From NCBI GenBank assembly GCA_942492065.1, contig CALODV010000013.1:310001-374000 (forward strand): DNA of 64,000 bases, written 5' to 3'. A program made the position numbers and the translations under genes. The DNA is from G963665815 sp942492065 (lineage in GTDB: Bacteria; Cloacimonadota; Cloacimonadia; Cloacimonadales; JAIOQZ01). Of the stretch, positions 9,618 through 18,584 are shown piece by piece. Every line of letters starts with the position of its first letter. The first letter of the stretch is position 1. Below the pieces are notes generated by a model that was not told where the DNA came from, made no database searches, and worked only from the letters and a program-made list of their open reading frames with translations.

Positions 9618-10598
9618 ATGGATTTAAAACTGCAGAAATTATATAATAATGAAATTTTCAATAAATTTAAATCGATATTTGGAGGAAGCAATTATTCAGA
9701 ACCATCAGGTTTCGAGAGTTTTGTCTACGAGTTTGAAAGAAACAACTTACAGCTTATTCTGAAAATTTCTCACAGTTCAAGACGTTCCCCGGAGGAGATT
9801 CAGGGAGAAATAGATTATCTCAATTTCCTGCATAACGAAGAAATCCCGGTCGCTCTGGTAGAAAAATCTCTATCAGGCAATTTTGTTGAAATTGAAGAAG
9901 CTGTTGATGGCTTCTTCACGGGAATATGCTTTCAAAAAGCAAAGGGAAGGCATATCAGAAAAGAAGATAAAACTCCTGATTTATTTTTACAAATGGGAAA
10001 AATTCAGGCTGCTATGCACAATTCGGCTGAAAAAGCAAACCTGGGCGGTATAAAGTTCCATAGACCCGACTGCTTCGAAATGGACAAAAATGTAGTGCGG
10101 GAATGCTTGACAGATAAAGACTGTGAAGTTATCAAAATCTATGATGATCTTTTTGAAGGGTTCGGCAAACAGACCAAAACTTCACAAAACTATGGTATCA
10201 TGCACTATGACTTTCATCCCGGTAACTTTTTTATTAATGGAGACAAATTGACTCTGTTTGATTTCGATGATAGTGTTTACTTCTGGTTTATCGCAGACAT
10301 GGCTGTGACGCTCTTCTATCAAGTCCCTCATGATATTAAAAACCAAAAAGAATTTGACAGTGTTAAATTGTTTCTGGATAATTTTCTTCAAGGCTACACT
10401 GAGATTCGCAGTTTTGATACAGCAAGCATCATTGAGTTCGGTAACTACTTGAAAATGCGGGAGATAATTCTTTATGCCATACTTCAGACAAGTGGTCTTA
10501 TTGGTAAAAACAACTGGGTGGACGGATATCTCAGAAACAGAAAAGACAAAATAATAAACCATGTGCCATATCTGGATTTTTCCCGAATTGGCTATTAA
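9618..10598 (+). CDS. Aminoglycoside phosphotransferase/choline kinase-fold protein
   Basis: A 326-residue protein of the APH phosphotransferase family. The catalytic loop is GIMHYDFHPGNFFI (~194-207, HxDxxxxN), followed by the metal-binding LTLFDFDD (~212-219). ILKISHSSR (~49) carries the likely ATP-binding lysine. These enzymes phosphorylate small molecules such as choline, homoserine, sugars or aminoglycosides; the substrate here is not predictable, and the context gives no resistance-island signature. The ATG is preceded by GGAGGTGAAAA. It diverges from purA across a ~105-bp gap. Confidence 0.78.
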   Translation: MDLKLQKLYNNEIFNKFKSIFGGSNYSEPSGFESFVYEFERNNLQLILKISHSSRRSPEEIQGEIDYLNFLHNEEIPVALVEKSLSGNFVEIEEAVDGFFTGICFQKAKGRHIRKEDKTPDLFLQMGKIQAAMHNSAEKANLGGIKFHRPDCFEMDKNVVRECLTDKDCEVIKIYDDLFEGFGKQTKTSQNYGIMHYDFHPGNFFINGDKLTLFDFDDSVYFWFIADMAVTLFYQVPHDIKNQKEFDSVKLFLDNFLQGYTEIRSFDTASIIEFGNYLKMREIILYAILQTSGLIGKNNWVDGYLRNRKDKIINHVPYLDFSRIGY

Positions 10599-10603
10599 GA
10601 AAG

Positions 10604-10731
10604 GAGATTTTTGCATAATTGCATAATCTTGCAGCTTTGGATAGTGAATATCGATGAATTCTGAAATCGATTCCACTTGCATGCTTTCTTTAGAAAGAAA
10701 GAGCAAACTACTCCAGTTAAGCAAAGATCTC
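10604..10731 (+). promoter_or_regulatory. Structured leader element, copy 2 (upstream of the PNGase F-like gene)
   Basis: A 128-bp element of exactly the same length as copy 1. The basal arms GAGATTTTTGCATAA and TTAAGCAAAGATCTC pair with 13 Watson-Crick pairs, one G-U and one mismatch. At the position where copy 1 has a G/G mismatch, this copy has a T-A pair. The internal TCGAT..ATCGA and CTTTC-TTTA-GAAAG hairpins are unchanged. The element starts 6 nt after the upstream stop codon and ends 13 nt before the next ATG. Confidence 0.7.
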
Positions 10732-10744
10732 GAAAGGATATTAA

Positions 10745-12394
10745 ATGACCAGATTAAGTTATCTTCTGATATTGTTATTGCTCACCGTTACTCTTGCAGC
10801 TGAAGACTTCAGTTTGCAGGTTGATTTTTCTGACAGTACAAGCTACGAAATATTCAATTATAAAGGCCGAGTCCCTGCCCAGGCTGAAGGCAGCGGAGTT
10901 ATGCTGATGAACGGAGGATATGCTTCAAATCACAATAATTCTGTAAAAATCAACTCTGTAATAGCAGGCAGCCACCGGAAAGAAACTATTTCCTTCAATC
11001 TTTTTATAACTCCGGGAGGAGATGGAGCCGGAATAGCCTTGTTAAACAAAGATTTCATCAATGAAGACAGTCTTTCATATATTGCCAAACACTGGGAAGC
11101 CCCAGATTTCAAGAAAGCTTTTGGTGTCGGTTTTGATATATACAATCCGCAGACTTCTGCCTGGTTTGATAAATACGGTAATTTCTACGGTAGACCTCAG
11201 AGAGAAATCTCCCTGCACTGGGATGGTCGTGAAGTGTACAAAATAATGTCACCTGTTGAATTCCGTTCTGATCCGATGCATGATGTAATCCACAAGATGC
11301 AGATAAATCTTAACTATGTAACAGGTGGAGCTGAAGCAAGCGTAAGTATTGATGATACTCTGGTTATAGAAAATTTCTTTATTGCCGAAATGATGCCTTA
11401 TGATAAAGTTCCGGTAGTAGGGGCAACAACCTCCGACTTTACCACAACTGTTTATGTAGACAGTCTTTCATTTTCCGGTACAGAAGAACCTGTTGAGCAG
11501 AATTTGAAACAGTCTTTTGTTCTCGTAGATAATATGGAATTCCACTCCAAAAACAGAGAAGAATATAAGGAAGTCAAATTCCCGAAGGTTGGCAAGAAAA
11601 TCGGACGTGTTATTATGACCCTCGATCTGGGTGGTCTGGCTGGCGGACCAAGCGGTTGGGACGTAGGATCATCGATAAATCTGCTCGATGCTGATTCAAC
11701 CAAGTACGAGATTTGCCGATTCATTACTCCTTATCATAGAGGATATATCTGGAAAGTAGACGTTACAGACTTATTACCGTTGTTTAAGGGCAAAAAAACT
11801 GTCAGAGTAAACGTCAGCACCTGGGAACCGATTACAGAAGATCCATCCAAACAGAAAGGCTGGAAAGTCCATGCAAAACTTGATTATTATGAAGGACCTT
11901 CTGAGTACAGACCTGTGGATGTTGTTAATCTCTGGGCAGGCAATGAAGAGTATGGTAACCCTGAAAAACCTCTCTCGGATTTCTTTGATACCAGAGAAGT
12001 TAAAGTTCCCAGAAAGACTGATAAGGTTAAAATACGTTTCGTTGTTACTGGTCATGGTATGTCTCCCAACTCTAACAATGCTGCAGAATTTATGCCGGCA
12101 GACAGAACATTCATCGTTAACGGCAAGGAATTCCATAATAGACTGTGGAAGACCGACTGCTATCTGAATCCATGTCGTCCTCAGGGTGGTACCTGGAAAT
12201 TTGACAGAGCAGGCTGGGCTCCGGGAGATGTAGTAAAAGCTTGGGAAATTGACATTACAGATTATGTGGATGAAGATGGTAAACTGAACCTTCAATACAT
12301 TCCAATGGAGTATATTAATGAAAACAGAAGTGATAAGACCTATCCCCCACACCACTTGATTGAAACCCAGTTGATATATTATAAGAAGAGATAA
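10745..12394 (+). CDS. Secreted peptide-N-glycosidase F-like protein
   Basis: A 549-residue secreted protein with signal peptide MTRLSYLLILLLLTVTLAA. Residues ~20-245 look like an L-type lectin/concanavalin-like sandwich. The C-terminal ~290 residues resemble the two jelly-roll domains of peptide-N-glycosidase F, an amidase that removes N-glycans from glycoproteins. The clearest stretch is residues ~430-500: FVVTGHGMSPNSNNAAEFMP, then TDCYLNPCRPQGGTWKFDRA and GWAPGDVVKAWEIDITDYV. An acidic residue lies in the NNAAEF segment, but I cannot confirm the full catalytic set without alignment. The gene is preceded by leader element copy 2, with AAAGGATATTAA before the ATG. Confidence 0.75.
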   Translation: MTRLSYLLILLLLTVTLAAEDFSLQVDFSDSTSYEIFNYKGRVPAQAEGSGVMLMNGGYASNHNNSVKINSVIAGSHRKETISFNLFITPGGDGAGIALLNKDFINEDSLSYIAKHWEAPDFKKAFGVGFDIYNPQTSAWFDKYGNFYGRPQREISLHWDGREVYKIMSPVEFRSDPMHDVIHKMQINLNYVTGGAEASVSIDDTLVIENFFIAEMMPYDKVPVVGATTSDFTTTVYVDSLSFSGTEEPVEQNLKQSFVLVDNMEFHSKNREEYKEVKFPKVGKKIGRVIMTLDLGGLAGGPSGWDVGSSINLLDADSTKYEICRFITPYHRGYIWKVDVTDLLPLFKGKKTVRVNVSTWEPITEDPSKQKGWKVHAKLDYYEGPSEYRPVDVVNLWAGNEEYGNPEKPLSDFFDTREVKVPRKTDKVKIRFVVTGHGMSPNSNNAAEFMPADRTFIVNGKEFHNRLWKTDCYLNPCRPQGGTWKFDRAGWAPGDVVKAWEIDITDYVDEDGKLNLQYIPMEYINENRSDKTYPPHHLIETQLIYYKKR

Positions 12395-12514
12395 AGTTTA
12401 GATGAGATTTTTAAATTCGTCAGAATTTGGAAATTTCATCAACTTCCATAAAATTAAAATACTGTGGTTTCAGTAATTTTGAAACCCAGTTGATATATTA
12501 TAAGAAGAGATAAA
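12361..12514. repeat. 35-bp direct repeat at the 3' end of the PNGase F-like gene
   Basis: The last codons and stop of the preceding gene (12361-12395, starting TGAAACCCAGTTGATATATT) are repeated exactly at 12480-12514, 119 bp downstream. The copy lies just before the ribosome-binding site of the next gene. It looks like a partial tandem duplication of the gene end plus spacer. Confidence 0.85.
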
Positions 12515-12534
12515 ATGTTATAGTGAGGTAAAAG

Positions 12535-12999
12535 ATGACAAGAAAAGACAGAGAGATTACAGACAGGACTCAGATTGAGGATATTTTGCAAAAGGGAGAT
12601 TTGCTTAATCTGGGATTGATCGACGATAACTCTCCATATGTTGTACCTATGAATTACGGGTACTCAGATGGAAAGATATATCTGCATTGTGCAAAAGAGG
12701 GACATAAAAATGACTTGCTCAGGAAAAACTCGAATGTATTTTTCACAGTCAGCATTAATGTCGAAGTCGATTTAGATGTTCACTGTCCCACAACATATTA
12801 CATGAGTGTTGCCGGATCAGGAACAGCAGTCATACCAGACAGTAAAGATGTTAAGGTAGATGCCCTGAAGTGCTTTATGAACCACTACAATCAGGAATGC
12901 TGTGATGACTTTCTCAGGAAAGCTGTCGAATACACTGAGGTAATCGTTATCAATATAAAATCAATGACAGGCAAAAAGAACATAAAGCAACAGAAATGA
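12535..12999 (+). CDS. Pyridoxamine 5'-phosphate oxidase-related FMN-binding protein (NimA-like)
   Basis: A 154-residue protein with the split-barrel flavin-binding fold. Positions 24-60 show LNLGLIDDNSPYVVPMNYGY followed by KIYLHCAKEGHKNDLL, the typical flavin/phosphate-binding region of the NimA and FMN-flavoprotein family. Members include 5-nitroimidazole reductases and general flavoproteins, so a specific substrate cannot be claimed. The stop overlaps the next gene (ATGA at 12996-12999). The AraC regulator that follows is therefore coupled to it and may control it. Confidence 0.8.
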   Translation: MTRKDREITDRTQIEDILQKGDLLNLGLIDDNSPYVVPMNYGYSDGKIYLHCAKEGHKNDLLRKNSNVFFTVSINVEVDLDVHCPTTYYMSVAGSGTAVIPDSKDVKVDALKCFMNHYNQECCDDFLRKAVEYTEVIVINIKSMTGKKNIKQQK

Positions 13000-13832
13000 A
13001 TCACAGCAATATACAAAGTTCACTGGATTATATAGAATCTCATCTGGAAGCAAATATTGAGTTAGAGAGAGTAGCTGAGAAAGCCGGCTATTCTCTCTAT
13101 CATTTTCACAGAATATTTTCAGGGCTGACCGGGTATACCCTTAAGGAATACATCCGAAAAAGAAGACTTACACGTTCTGCGAGAATGCTTCAATTCACCC
13201 CAAAGCCTATTTCAGAGATTTTTGAGCTGTGTGGATTTAAATCTCAAGAAGCTTTTACTCGTGCCTTTTCAAAACACTTTGGTTGTACTCCGCATAGGTT
13301 CCGCAAGTCAGATACTCCTTTTGATTATACTAATCAGATCAAGATAGCAGAAACGGAGTCCAATAAATTTGACATAGAGTTCAGAGTTGAGGAAATAGCC
13401 GATTTCAGACTCTGTGGACTTTCTGCAAGGGTTTCTCCAAACAATCCGAAATTAAAAACACTCTGGTCTGATTTATGGAAATACGCAAACTCATTTGATA
13501 TGCAGAACTGCAACGGCTTTTTTGCCCTAAGTACCTCTAGTGGCATTGAAAGCGATATACTTGTTTTTGATTATCTGGTAGGTTTGAACCCGGAATATAT
13601 ACACAATATACCGGATGGATTTGTAACAAGAGAGGTCAAGGGTGGAACTTTCCTGTTTTTTGAGTACAAAGAGGGACTTGATAAACTGGATGACTATTTT
13701 GTTAATCTGTTTTCCAACTGGCTGCCTGCCAACGGTTACAAAGCCAGAGATTTCGATCTGGAGTTCTACAATAAGGAGTTCTCAGCAGAAAATGAGGATT
13801 CTGTTATTGAGATAATGGTGCCGATCCTATAA
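12996..13832 (+). CDS. AraC-family transcriptional regulator with GyrI-like effector domain
   Basis: A 278-residue regulator. Residues ~6-105 form the double helix-turn-helix AraC domain (LERVAEKAGYSLYHFHRIFS, then ELCGFKSQEAFTRAFSKHFG). Residues ~120-278 form a GyrI/SOUL-like effector-binding domain with VEEIADFRLCGLSARVSP at its start. This is the Rob/SoxS-like arrangement in which a small hydrophobic ligand is sensed by the C-terminal half. It overlaps the upstream FMN-binding protein gene by 4 nt, so the two are probably one operon responding to a toxic compound. Confidence 0.88.
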   Translation: MNHSNIQSSLDYIESHLEANIELERVAEKAGYSLYHFHRIFSGLTGYTLKEYIRKRRLTRSARMLQFTPKPISEIFELCGFKSQEAFTRAFSKHFGCTPHRFRKSDTPFDYTNQIKIAETESNKFDIEFRVEEIADFRLCGLSARVSPNNPKLKTLWSDLWKYANSFDMQNCNGFFALSTSSGIESDILVFDYLVGLNPEYIHNIPDGFVTREVKGGTFLFFEYKEGLDKLDDYFVNLFSNWLPANGYKARDFDLEFYNKEFSAENEDSVIEIMVPIL

Positions 13833-14052
13833 ATTTAATTTAGTTCATAAAAAATCATCTCCCAACTATTTTTATTGAAACAATCGTAACAAAACAAAGT
13901 TTCTAACATAAAGCAGGAGAAGTACAACAATTTCAGGAATCACAAACCAAGAAATTGAAATTGAGTGAATGCTGCTATAGTTTTATGTGTGGTGTAGACA
14001 CAAAGACTGTTCAAGGGATATTTCTGCTTAAACTCAATATTAGGAGACCCTT

Positions 14053-14649
14053 ATGAAGAAAATTAGTTTATTTATTATGTTTATAGTATTGTTAACATCG
14101 CTTAGTGCAGGAGATTTTGATAAGATTCAAGTTGGGGAATATACTATAAGAATTTCACCTCCATCAAAAATTCTTGAATACAATACGCCACCTGCGGAAG
14201 ATCTCAAATCCAACATCTGTAGAATGGACTCCGATACTCTATTGATTGATAGAGGTTTGATATGGGTTAATCATGAACTGATTGGCTTATTCAGTTCTAA
14301 TGAAGAGCTTGAAATGAAAAAAGGTGTGTTATACTCTAATGGAAAGAAATATAAACCAATGGAGAATATCGGAGTTAAGGAATTTCATTCAGATATTGCA
14401 ACAGAAAATGATGTTTTAATGGGTAATCACAGATTGATTGTCAGACCATATCATGATAATGTAATGAACTGGTATGGTACCAGAAATGGTAAAGAAGAAT
14501 ATTTCTTCGTGATTGACAAATATAAAATAGCAATTCGTAATAACAGATTGTATATAAACTTTAAAAAACTTGGAAAACTCAAGAAGCGATCCAATGTCCT
14601 CATCGACAACGATAAAATATACATCAATGGTGAAGAAGTTACCTTATAG
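14053..14649 (+). CDS. Secreted protein of unknown function
   Basis: A 198-residue protein with a clear signal peptide (MKKISLFIMFIVLLTSLSAG). The mature part is rich in short beta-strand-like segments and ends IDNDKIYINGEEVTL. I recognise no family. No cysteine pair or repeat suggests a specific fold; the single cysteine (~56) sits in SNICRMDSD. A ribosome-binding site TAGGAGACCCTT precedes the ATG. It is monocistronic, with a terminator hairpin immediately downstream (14672-14718). Confidence 0.6.
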   Translation: MKKISLFIMFIVLLTSLSAGDFDKIQVGEYTIRISPPSKILEYNTPPAEDLKSNICRMDSDTLLIDRGLIWVNHELIGLFSSNEELEMKKGVLYSNGKKYKPMENIGVKEFHSDIATENDVLMGNHRLIVRPYHDNVMNWYGTRNGKEEYFFVIDKYKIAIRNNRLYINFKKLGKLKKRSNVLIDNDKIYINGEEVTL

Positions 14650-14671
14650 CACTGTAAAACAAAGTTTATTG

Positions 14672-14718
14672 AGACCTGAAACGCTGCATTAGCCGGTGGT
14701 GATTCAGGTCTTTTCTTC
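14672..14718 (+). terminator. Rho-independent terminator
   Basis: The stem AGACCTGAA (14672-14680) / TTCAGGTCT (14703-14711) is followed by a T-rich tract (TTTTCTTCT). It ends the transcript of the small secreted protein gene and abuts the convergent GTPase gene. Confidence 0.75.
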
Positions 14719-16682
14719 TATTCCGTAATAGCTTTTCTGGCTTTCAATATGAACTTTGCTCTGTCCAGGGGACTGATCCCCTGATAAGGTCGTTCCACAC
14801 CTTCAGACTCAGGGCATTTCTCGTATCTGTAGAACTCCGTCAAATATTGGGCTTTACCACCTGAGAGAGAGGCCAGTTCAATCTGGTATTGAAGAGAGCT
14901 TGCTACAGGCAGCTTACCTTTAATCTCGGCAATACCATCAGCAATATCCGGAGTCTCGAATGATCCTCGCATAAGGATAATATCATTCATAACCTTACCG
15001 CAAAGATCTTCTCTTATCTTTATTGCATACTTGTTAACTGGTTCCAGAAAATCTGTTCCGGTATTCTTCAAGCCATTCATAATTCCCATCTGAGTAGCAA
15101 TAATGAAATCACCCGGTCTGCTGTGAACTTCATGATCTTCCTCACCTATGAGCGTTATCCTCAAATCTGTTACCTCCCAACCTCTTATTCCCTGTTTCAG
15201 TGCTTTGCCGATAGTAGCTTCAATCTCATTCTGGTATTTCCTGGCTATCTTATCAACACTGACTTTAGACTCATAATGAACTCCGCTTCCGGTTTCTCCC
15301 GGTTCTATTTCAAACCTTACTACTGCCCAGCAAGGTTTAGGCATAGTGTATTCTTCGTATCCTATACCCTTTGCTGACGGAGTTTCTTTGTAGATAACTG
15401 TCGGATCAGTAAGTTTAACCTTAATGTTAAAGCGATCAAATATCAGCTGCTCAAGAATCTGTATATGAATATATCCCATAATATCAATGTTAAACTCGCG
15501 TTCGTCCTTCAACCACTGGAAGTTCAGATTCGGTTCTTCGGAGTTCAGTTTATACAGTGCTTCGGCAAGATCTGAATACTGCTGCATATTTTCGGGAATA
15601 ACCTGCACTTTAAGAGTTGCAGTATTTATCGATACACTTCTGATATCTATCTTATCCCCAATAATATCACCTGTACGGCTTTCTGAGAGTCCTGTAACCA
15701 CTGCTATATCTCCTGCAGTAAGTCTATCTGCTGCCAATAAACCCTTAGCTGTCGGTGTTTTGATAAGATTAAGTTTTTCGGAAATATGCAGGGATTCGTT
15801 TCGAATAACATCTTTAGGCTTCAGTTCACCCGAAAATAATCTTATATAAGACAATTTTCCGGAATTTCCCCCAAACTGTGTATTAAAGAACACCCCTGAG
15901 ACTTGATCACTCGAAGTCATCTGCGGTTCAGGGAGAAAATCAATTGTTGCTTCAAGCAAATCAACTATCCCCTGCCCCAACTTGGCTGAACACAACACAA
16001 CAGGACACACTGAAGATGATCTCACAGATTTTTCCAGGCTTTCTCTAACCTCTGCATATGATATCTCAGCTTCTTCAAGATATTTTTCCATTATCACATC
16101 GTCTTGCTCGGATGATGTATCGATCAGTCTCTCCCTGTACTCAGAATCGGAATTGAAATACTCCTCATTGAATAAAGAGGTTACAGTTACTTCGTCCGTT
16201 CTTTCACCACTGATCTTGTTTACAAGGAAATAGCTTGAGTTCAGTCTGGTTTCGATATCCACCAGAACCCGGTTTAGATCAGAATTCATTCTATCGGTTT
16301 TGTTAATCACAATTATACAAGGAAGGTTCAGTGCTTTGATAGCTTTCCAGAGCTTCTCTGTCTGGGCTTCTATCCCTTCTGCAGCAGACACTATCAGTAT
16401 AACGCCATCGAGTGCTATTAAAGATCTTTCTACCTCAGAAGCAAAATCATTATGTCCGGGAGTATCAATTATATTAATCTTTGTCTTGTTCCACATAAAG
16501 GAAACAGTTGAAGCTCTGACGGTTATACCCCTCTGAATTTCTACTTTCAGACTGTCAGTTGTGCTCTGTCCTTTATCAACACTGCCCGGAGCTTTGAGTT
16601 CTCCAGCCAGATACAGCATCTGCTCGGTTATTGTTGTTTTTCCTGCATCCACATGCGCAAGTATACCAATGTTTCTAATCAT
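14718..16682 (-). CDS. Ribosomal protection-type translational GTPase (Tet(M)-like)
   Basis: A 654-residue EF-G-like GTPase whose layout and length match tetracycline ribosomal protection proteins (~640 aa). G1 is AHVDAGKTT (~9-17), switch I is RGITV (~52), G3 is DTPGH (~74-78) and G4 is NKTDR (~128). The start NIGILAHVDAGKTTITEQ and the segment GSVDKGQSTTD are strikingly Tet(M)-like. Domain IV carries HSRPGDF, corresponding to the STPADF loop that reaches the tetracycline site. Such proteins free ribosomes from tetracycline; non-resistance homologues also exist. No mobile-element genes flank it, so it is probably a chromosomal family member rather than a recent acquisition. Confidence 0.82.
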   Translation of the reverse strand: MIRNIGILAHVDAGKTTITEQMLYLAGELKAPGSVDKGQSTTDSLKVEIQRGITVRASTVSFMWNKTKINIIDTPGHNDFASEVERSLIALDGVILIVSAAEGIEAQTEKLWKAIKALNLPCIIVINKTDRMNSDLNRVLVDIETRLNSSYFLVNKISGERTDEVTVTSLFNEEYFNSDSEYRERLIDTSSEQDDVIMEKYLEEAEISYAEVRESLEKSVRSSSVCPVVLCSAKLGQGIVDLLEATIDFLPEPQMTSSDQVSGVFFNTQFGGNSGKLSYIRLFSGELKPKDVIRNESLHISEKLNLIKTPTAKGLLAADRLTAGDIAVVTGLSESRTGDIIGDKIDIRSVSINTATLKVQVIPENMQQYSDLAEALYKLNSEEPNLNFQWLKDEREFNIDIMGYIHIQILEQLIFDRFNIKVKLTDPTVIYKETPSAKGIGYEEYTMPKPCWAVVRFEIEPGETGSGVHYESKVSVDKIARKYQNEIEATIGKALKQGIRGWEVTDLRITLIGEEDHEVHSRPGDFIIATQMGIMNGLKNTGTDFLEPVNKYAIKIREDLCGKVMNDIILMRGSFETPDIADGIAEIKGKLPVASSLQYQIELASLSGGKAQYLTEFYRYEKCPESEGVERPYQGISPLDRAKFILKARKAITE

Positions 16683-16845
16683 AATATTCCGATCCTGTTT
16701 TAGTGTATTTCAAAAACAACATGTACGGTCTGGAAGTAAAGCAATTTTATTAATGCAGTTGTCAATTGTTGTAAAATTTTGTAGGAAATGTATTGACCAT
16801 TCTGACGGATTGATAATTTTGAAAGAAAAACCTCGGAATTGTTGT

Positions 16846-18573
16846 ATGAAATATCTTGCATTTGTAATCATGGCTTTCCTGCTGTTTTCCTGTTCATCAC
16901 AAAAAGTTAGTGAACCAGAAACTATAGTAACTCAGGACGCTTTAATACCAGTCACTGCAGATTCTGTTGAAGTAGTGGATACTGTCGTTATCGCAATACC
17001 TGATGTGGAAGAAGAATGGCTTCCTCTTGATTCCTTATCTGTTGTATCATACAGAAAACCGGATTTATCTACATTTGGGAATGACATTATTATAAATGGT
17101 AAAATCGTTAAAGATACTGTTTTTGCTGAGAAAATCTGCTTCAATAAATCGAAACACTATTCCAGGGCAAAAGGGGTTACAGCTTTCAGAGGAAACAATT
17201 ACAGAGACAATCCGATATATGGTAGTCTTTCCATTAAAGAAAAGAAGCTGGTTAAATGCTGGTCTGCAGATGCAGGCAAATTAGACGGTTGGAATGGTGT
17301 AGGCTGGACGGGGCAACCGGCAATAATCCAGTGGGAAGACAGTGTTAGAACCGCTATGAACTTACCGGATTCCATCAAAGCAGATACGACTTTCACCGAA
17401 GTGATATGTTCGACCCTTGGAGGTAAAATTAGATTCCTGAACTTGAAAACAGGAGATTCTACCCGGGCAGATATCAATATAGGCTTTACAATGAAAGGCA
17501 GTGTAATGATTGACCCCCGAGGATATCCTTTACTTTATCAGGGAATGGGACTGAATGTAAACGGTAAGAAAAAAAAACCTTTCAATTACTATATATACAA
17601 TCTGCTTAATCAGGAGAAACTATATACAATCCCGGGATATAACAAGTATGTTCATCGCGGTTGGGGTGCATTCGATTCTTCTGCTCTGGTTGATATTAAT
17701 ACGGACAACCTTATTCTTTGCGGTGAAAATGCATTGATCTACAGGATAAAGCTCAATACTGAATTTTCAGCTTCACAAAAAAAACTGACAATCAATCCTG
17801 AACCTGTCATGTACAGGTATACACACAGTAAATACGGCAAGATAGGGATTGAAAGCTCCCCTGCTATTTACCGCAATCTCCTTTACTGCACAGATAACAG
17901 CGGTCTTCTCCAATGTGTTGATCTCAATCAGATGAAGCCTGTCTGGATTGCTGAACTACTTGATGACACTGATGCCTCAATATCACTTGAGCAGAAAAGA
18001 GACAGCGTTTTTATTTATACAGGTAATGAAGTTGATCACAGAGGTAAAAAAGCTTATAAAAAGGCTGAAAAGAAAAAGGGATTCAATAAAAAGAAATATA
18101 AGTATAAAGATTTTTGCAGTTTATTTAAATTCAACGCTTTGACCGGAGAGAAAATATGGGAGAAACGTCTTGAGACGGTTTATGATTCGTATGTAAACGG
18201 AGGACTGCTCGGTTCACCCTTGATAGGTAAAAACTCCATCTCGGAATCAGTTATTTTTAACGTTGCAAGAATAAATGACGACAAGAACGGAATGCTTATA
18301 GCTTTGAACAAAGAGTCCGGAGATGAAATGTGGAGAATAGAGTTCCCTGTTTTCAGCTGGTCATCTCCTGTTGCAGTATATCCTGAAAATGGCGGAGCAT
18401 ACATTATCTACGGTACAACGGGTGGTTTCATATACCTGATTGATGCCGAAAAAGGAATGATCGTTGACAAAGTCAATTTGAAAGGTGCAATTGAAAGCAG
18501 CCCGGCTGTATTCAATGATTATTGTGTCTTCGGAACAAAAACCGGTAAAATCTGGTGCTTCAAAATTAAATAA
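16846..18573 (+). CDS. Lipoprotein with PQQ-like beta-propeller
   Basis: A 575-residue protein. The start at 16846 is chosen because MKYLAFVIMAFLLFSC gives a clean lipoprotein signal with the lipid-modified cysteine at 16. Upstream in-frame codons give no sensible protein. The mature part holds repeated blades of the PQQ/BamB type: SALVDINTDNLILCGENALIYRI, LYCTDNSGLLQCVDLNQMKP, FKFNALTGEKIWEK and YGTTGGFIYLIDAEKG. A lysine-rich stretch (~400-425) interrupts the propeller. It is probably a periplasmic, lipid-anchored scaffold or sensor. The gene ends 11 bp before the methyltransferase gene, suggesting a bicistronic unit. Confidence 0.72.
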   Translation: MKYLAFVIMAFLLFSCSSQKVSEPETIVTQDALIPVTADSVEVVDTVVIAIPDVEEEWLPLDSLSVVSYRKPDLSTFGNDIIINGKIVKDTVFAEKICFNKSKHYSRAKGVTAFRGNNYRDNPIYGSLSIKEKKLVKCWSADAGKLDGWNGVGWTGQPAIIQWEDSVRTAMNLPDSIKADTTFTEVICSTLGGKIRFLNLKTGDSTRADINIGFTMKGSVMIDPRGYPLLYQGMGLNVNGKKKKPFNYYIYNLLNQEKLYTIPGYNKYVHRGWGAFDSSALVDINTDNLILCGENALIYRIKLNTEFSASQKKLTINPEPVMYRYTHSKYGKIGIESSPAIYRNLLYCTDNSGLLQCVDLNQMKPVWIAELLDDTDASISLEQKRDSVFIYTGNEVDHRGKKAYKKAEKKKGFNKKKYKYKDFCSLFKFNALTGEKIWEKRLETVYDSYVNGGLLGSPLIGKNSISESVIFNVARINDDKNGMLIALNKESGDEMWRIEFPVFSWSSPVAVYPENGGAYIIYGTTGGFIYLIDAEKGMIVDKVNLKGAIESSPAVFNDYCVFGTKTGKIWCFKIK

Positions 18574-18584
18574 AGGAATAGCTG

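Noticed and set aside
514..10731. Antisense peptide with ESISEFID-YPKL-like reading in the leader element copies
   Set aside because: The reading is open on the opposite strand in copies 1 and 2, but substitutions are not consistently synonymous and copy 3 does not keep the same frame. The fixed placement before start codons fits a leader better than a gene.
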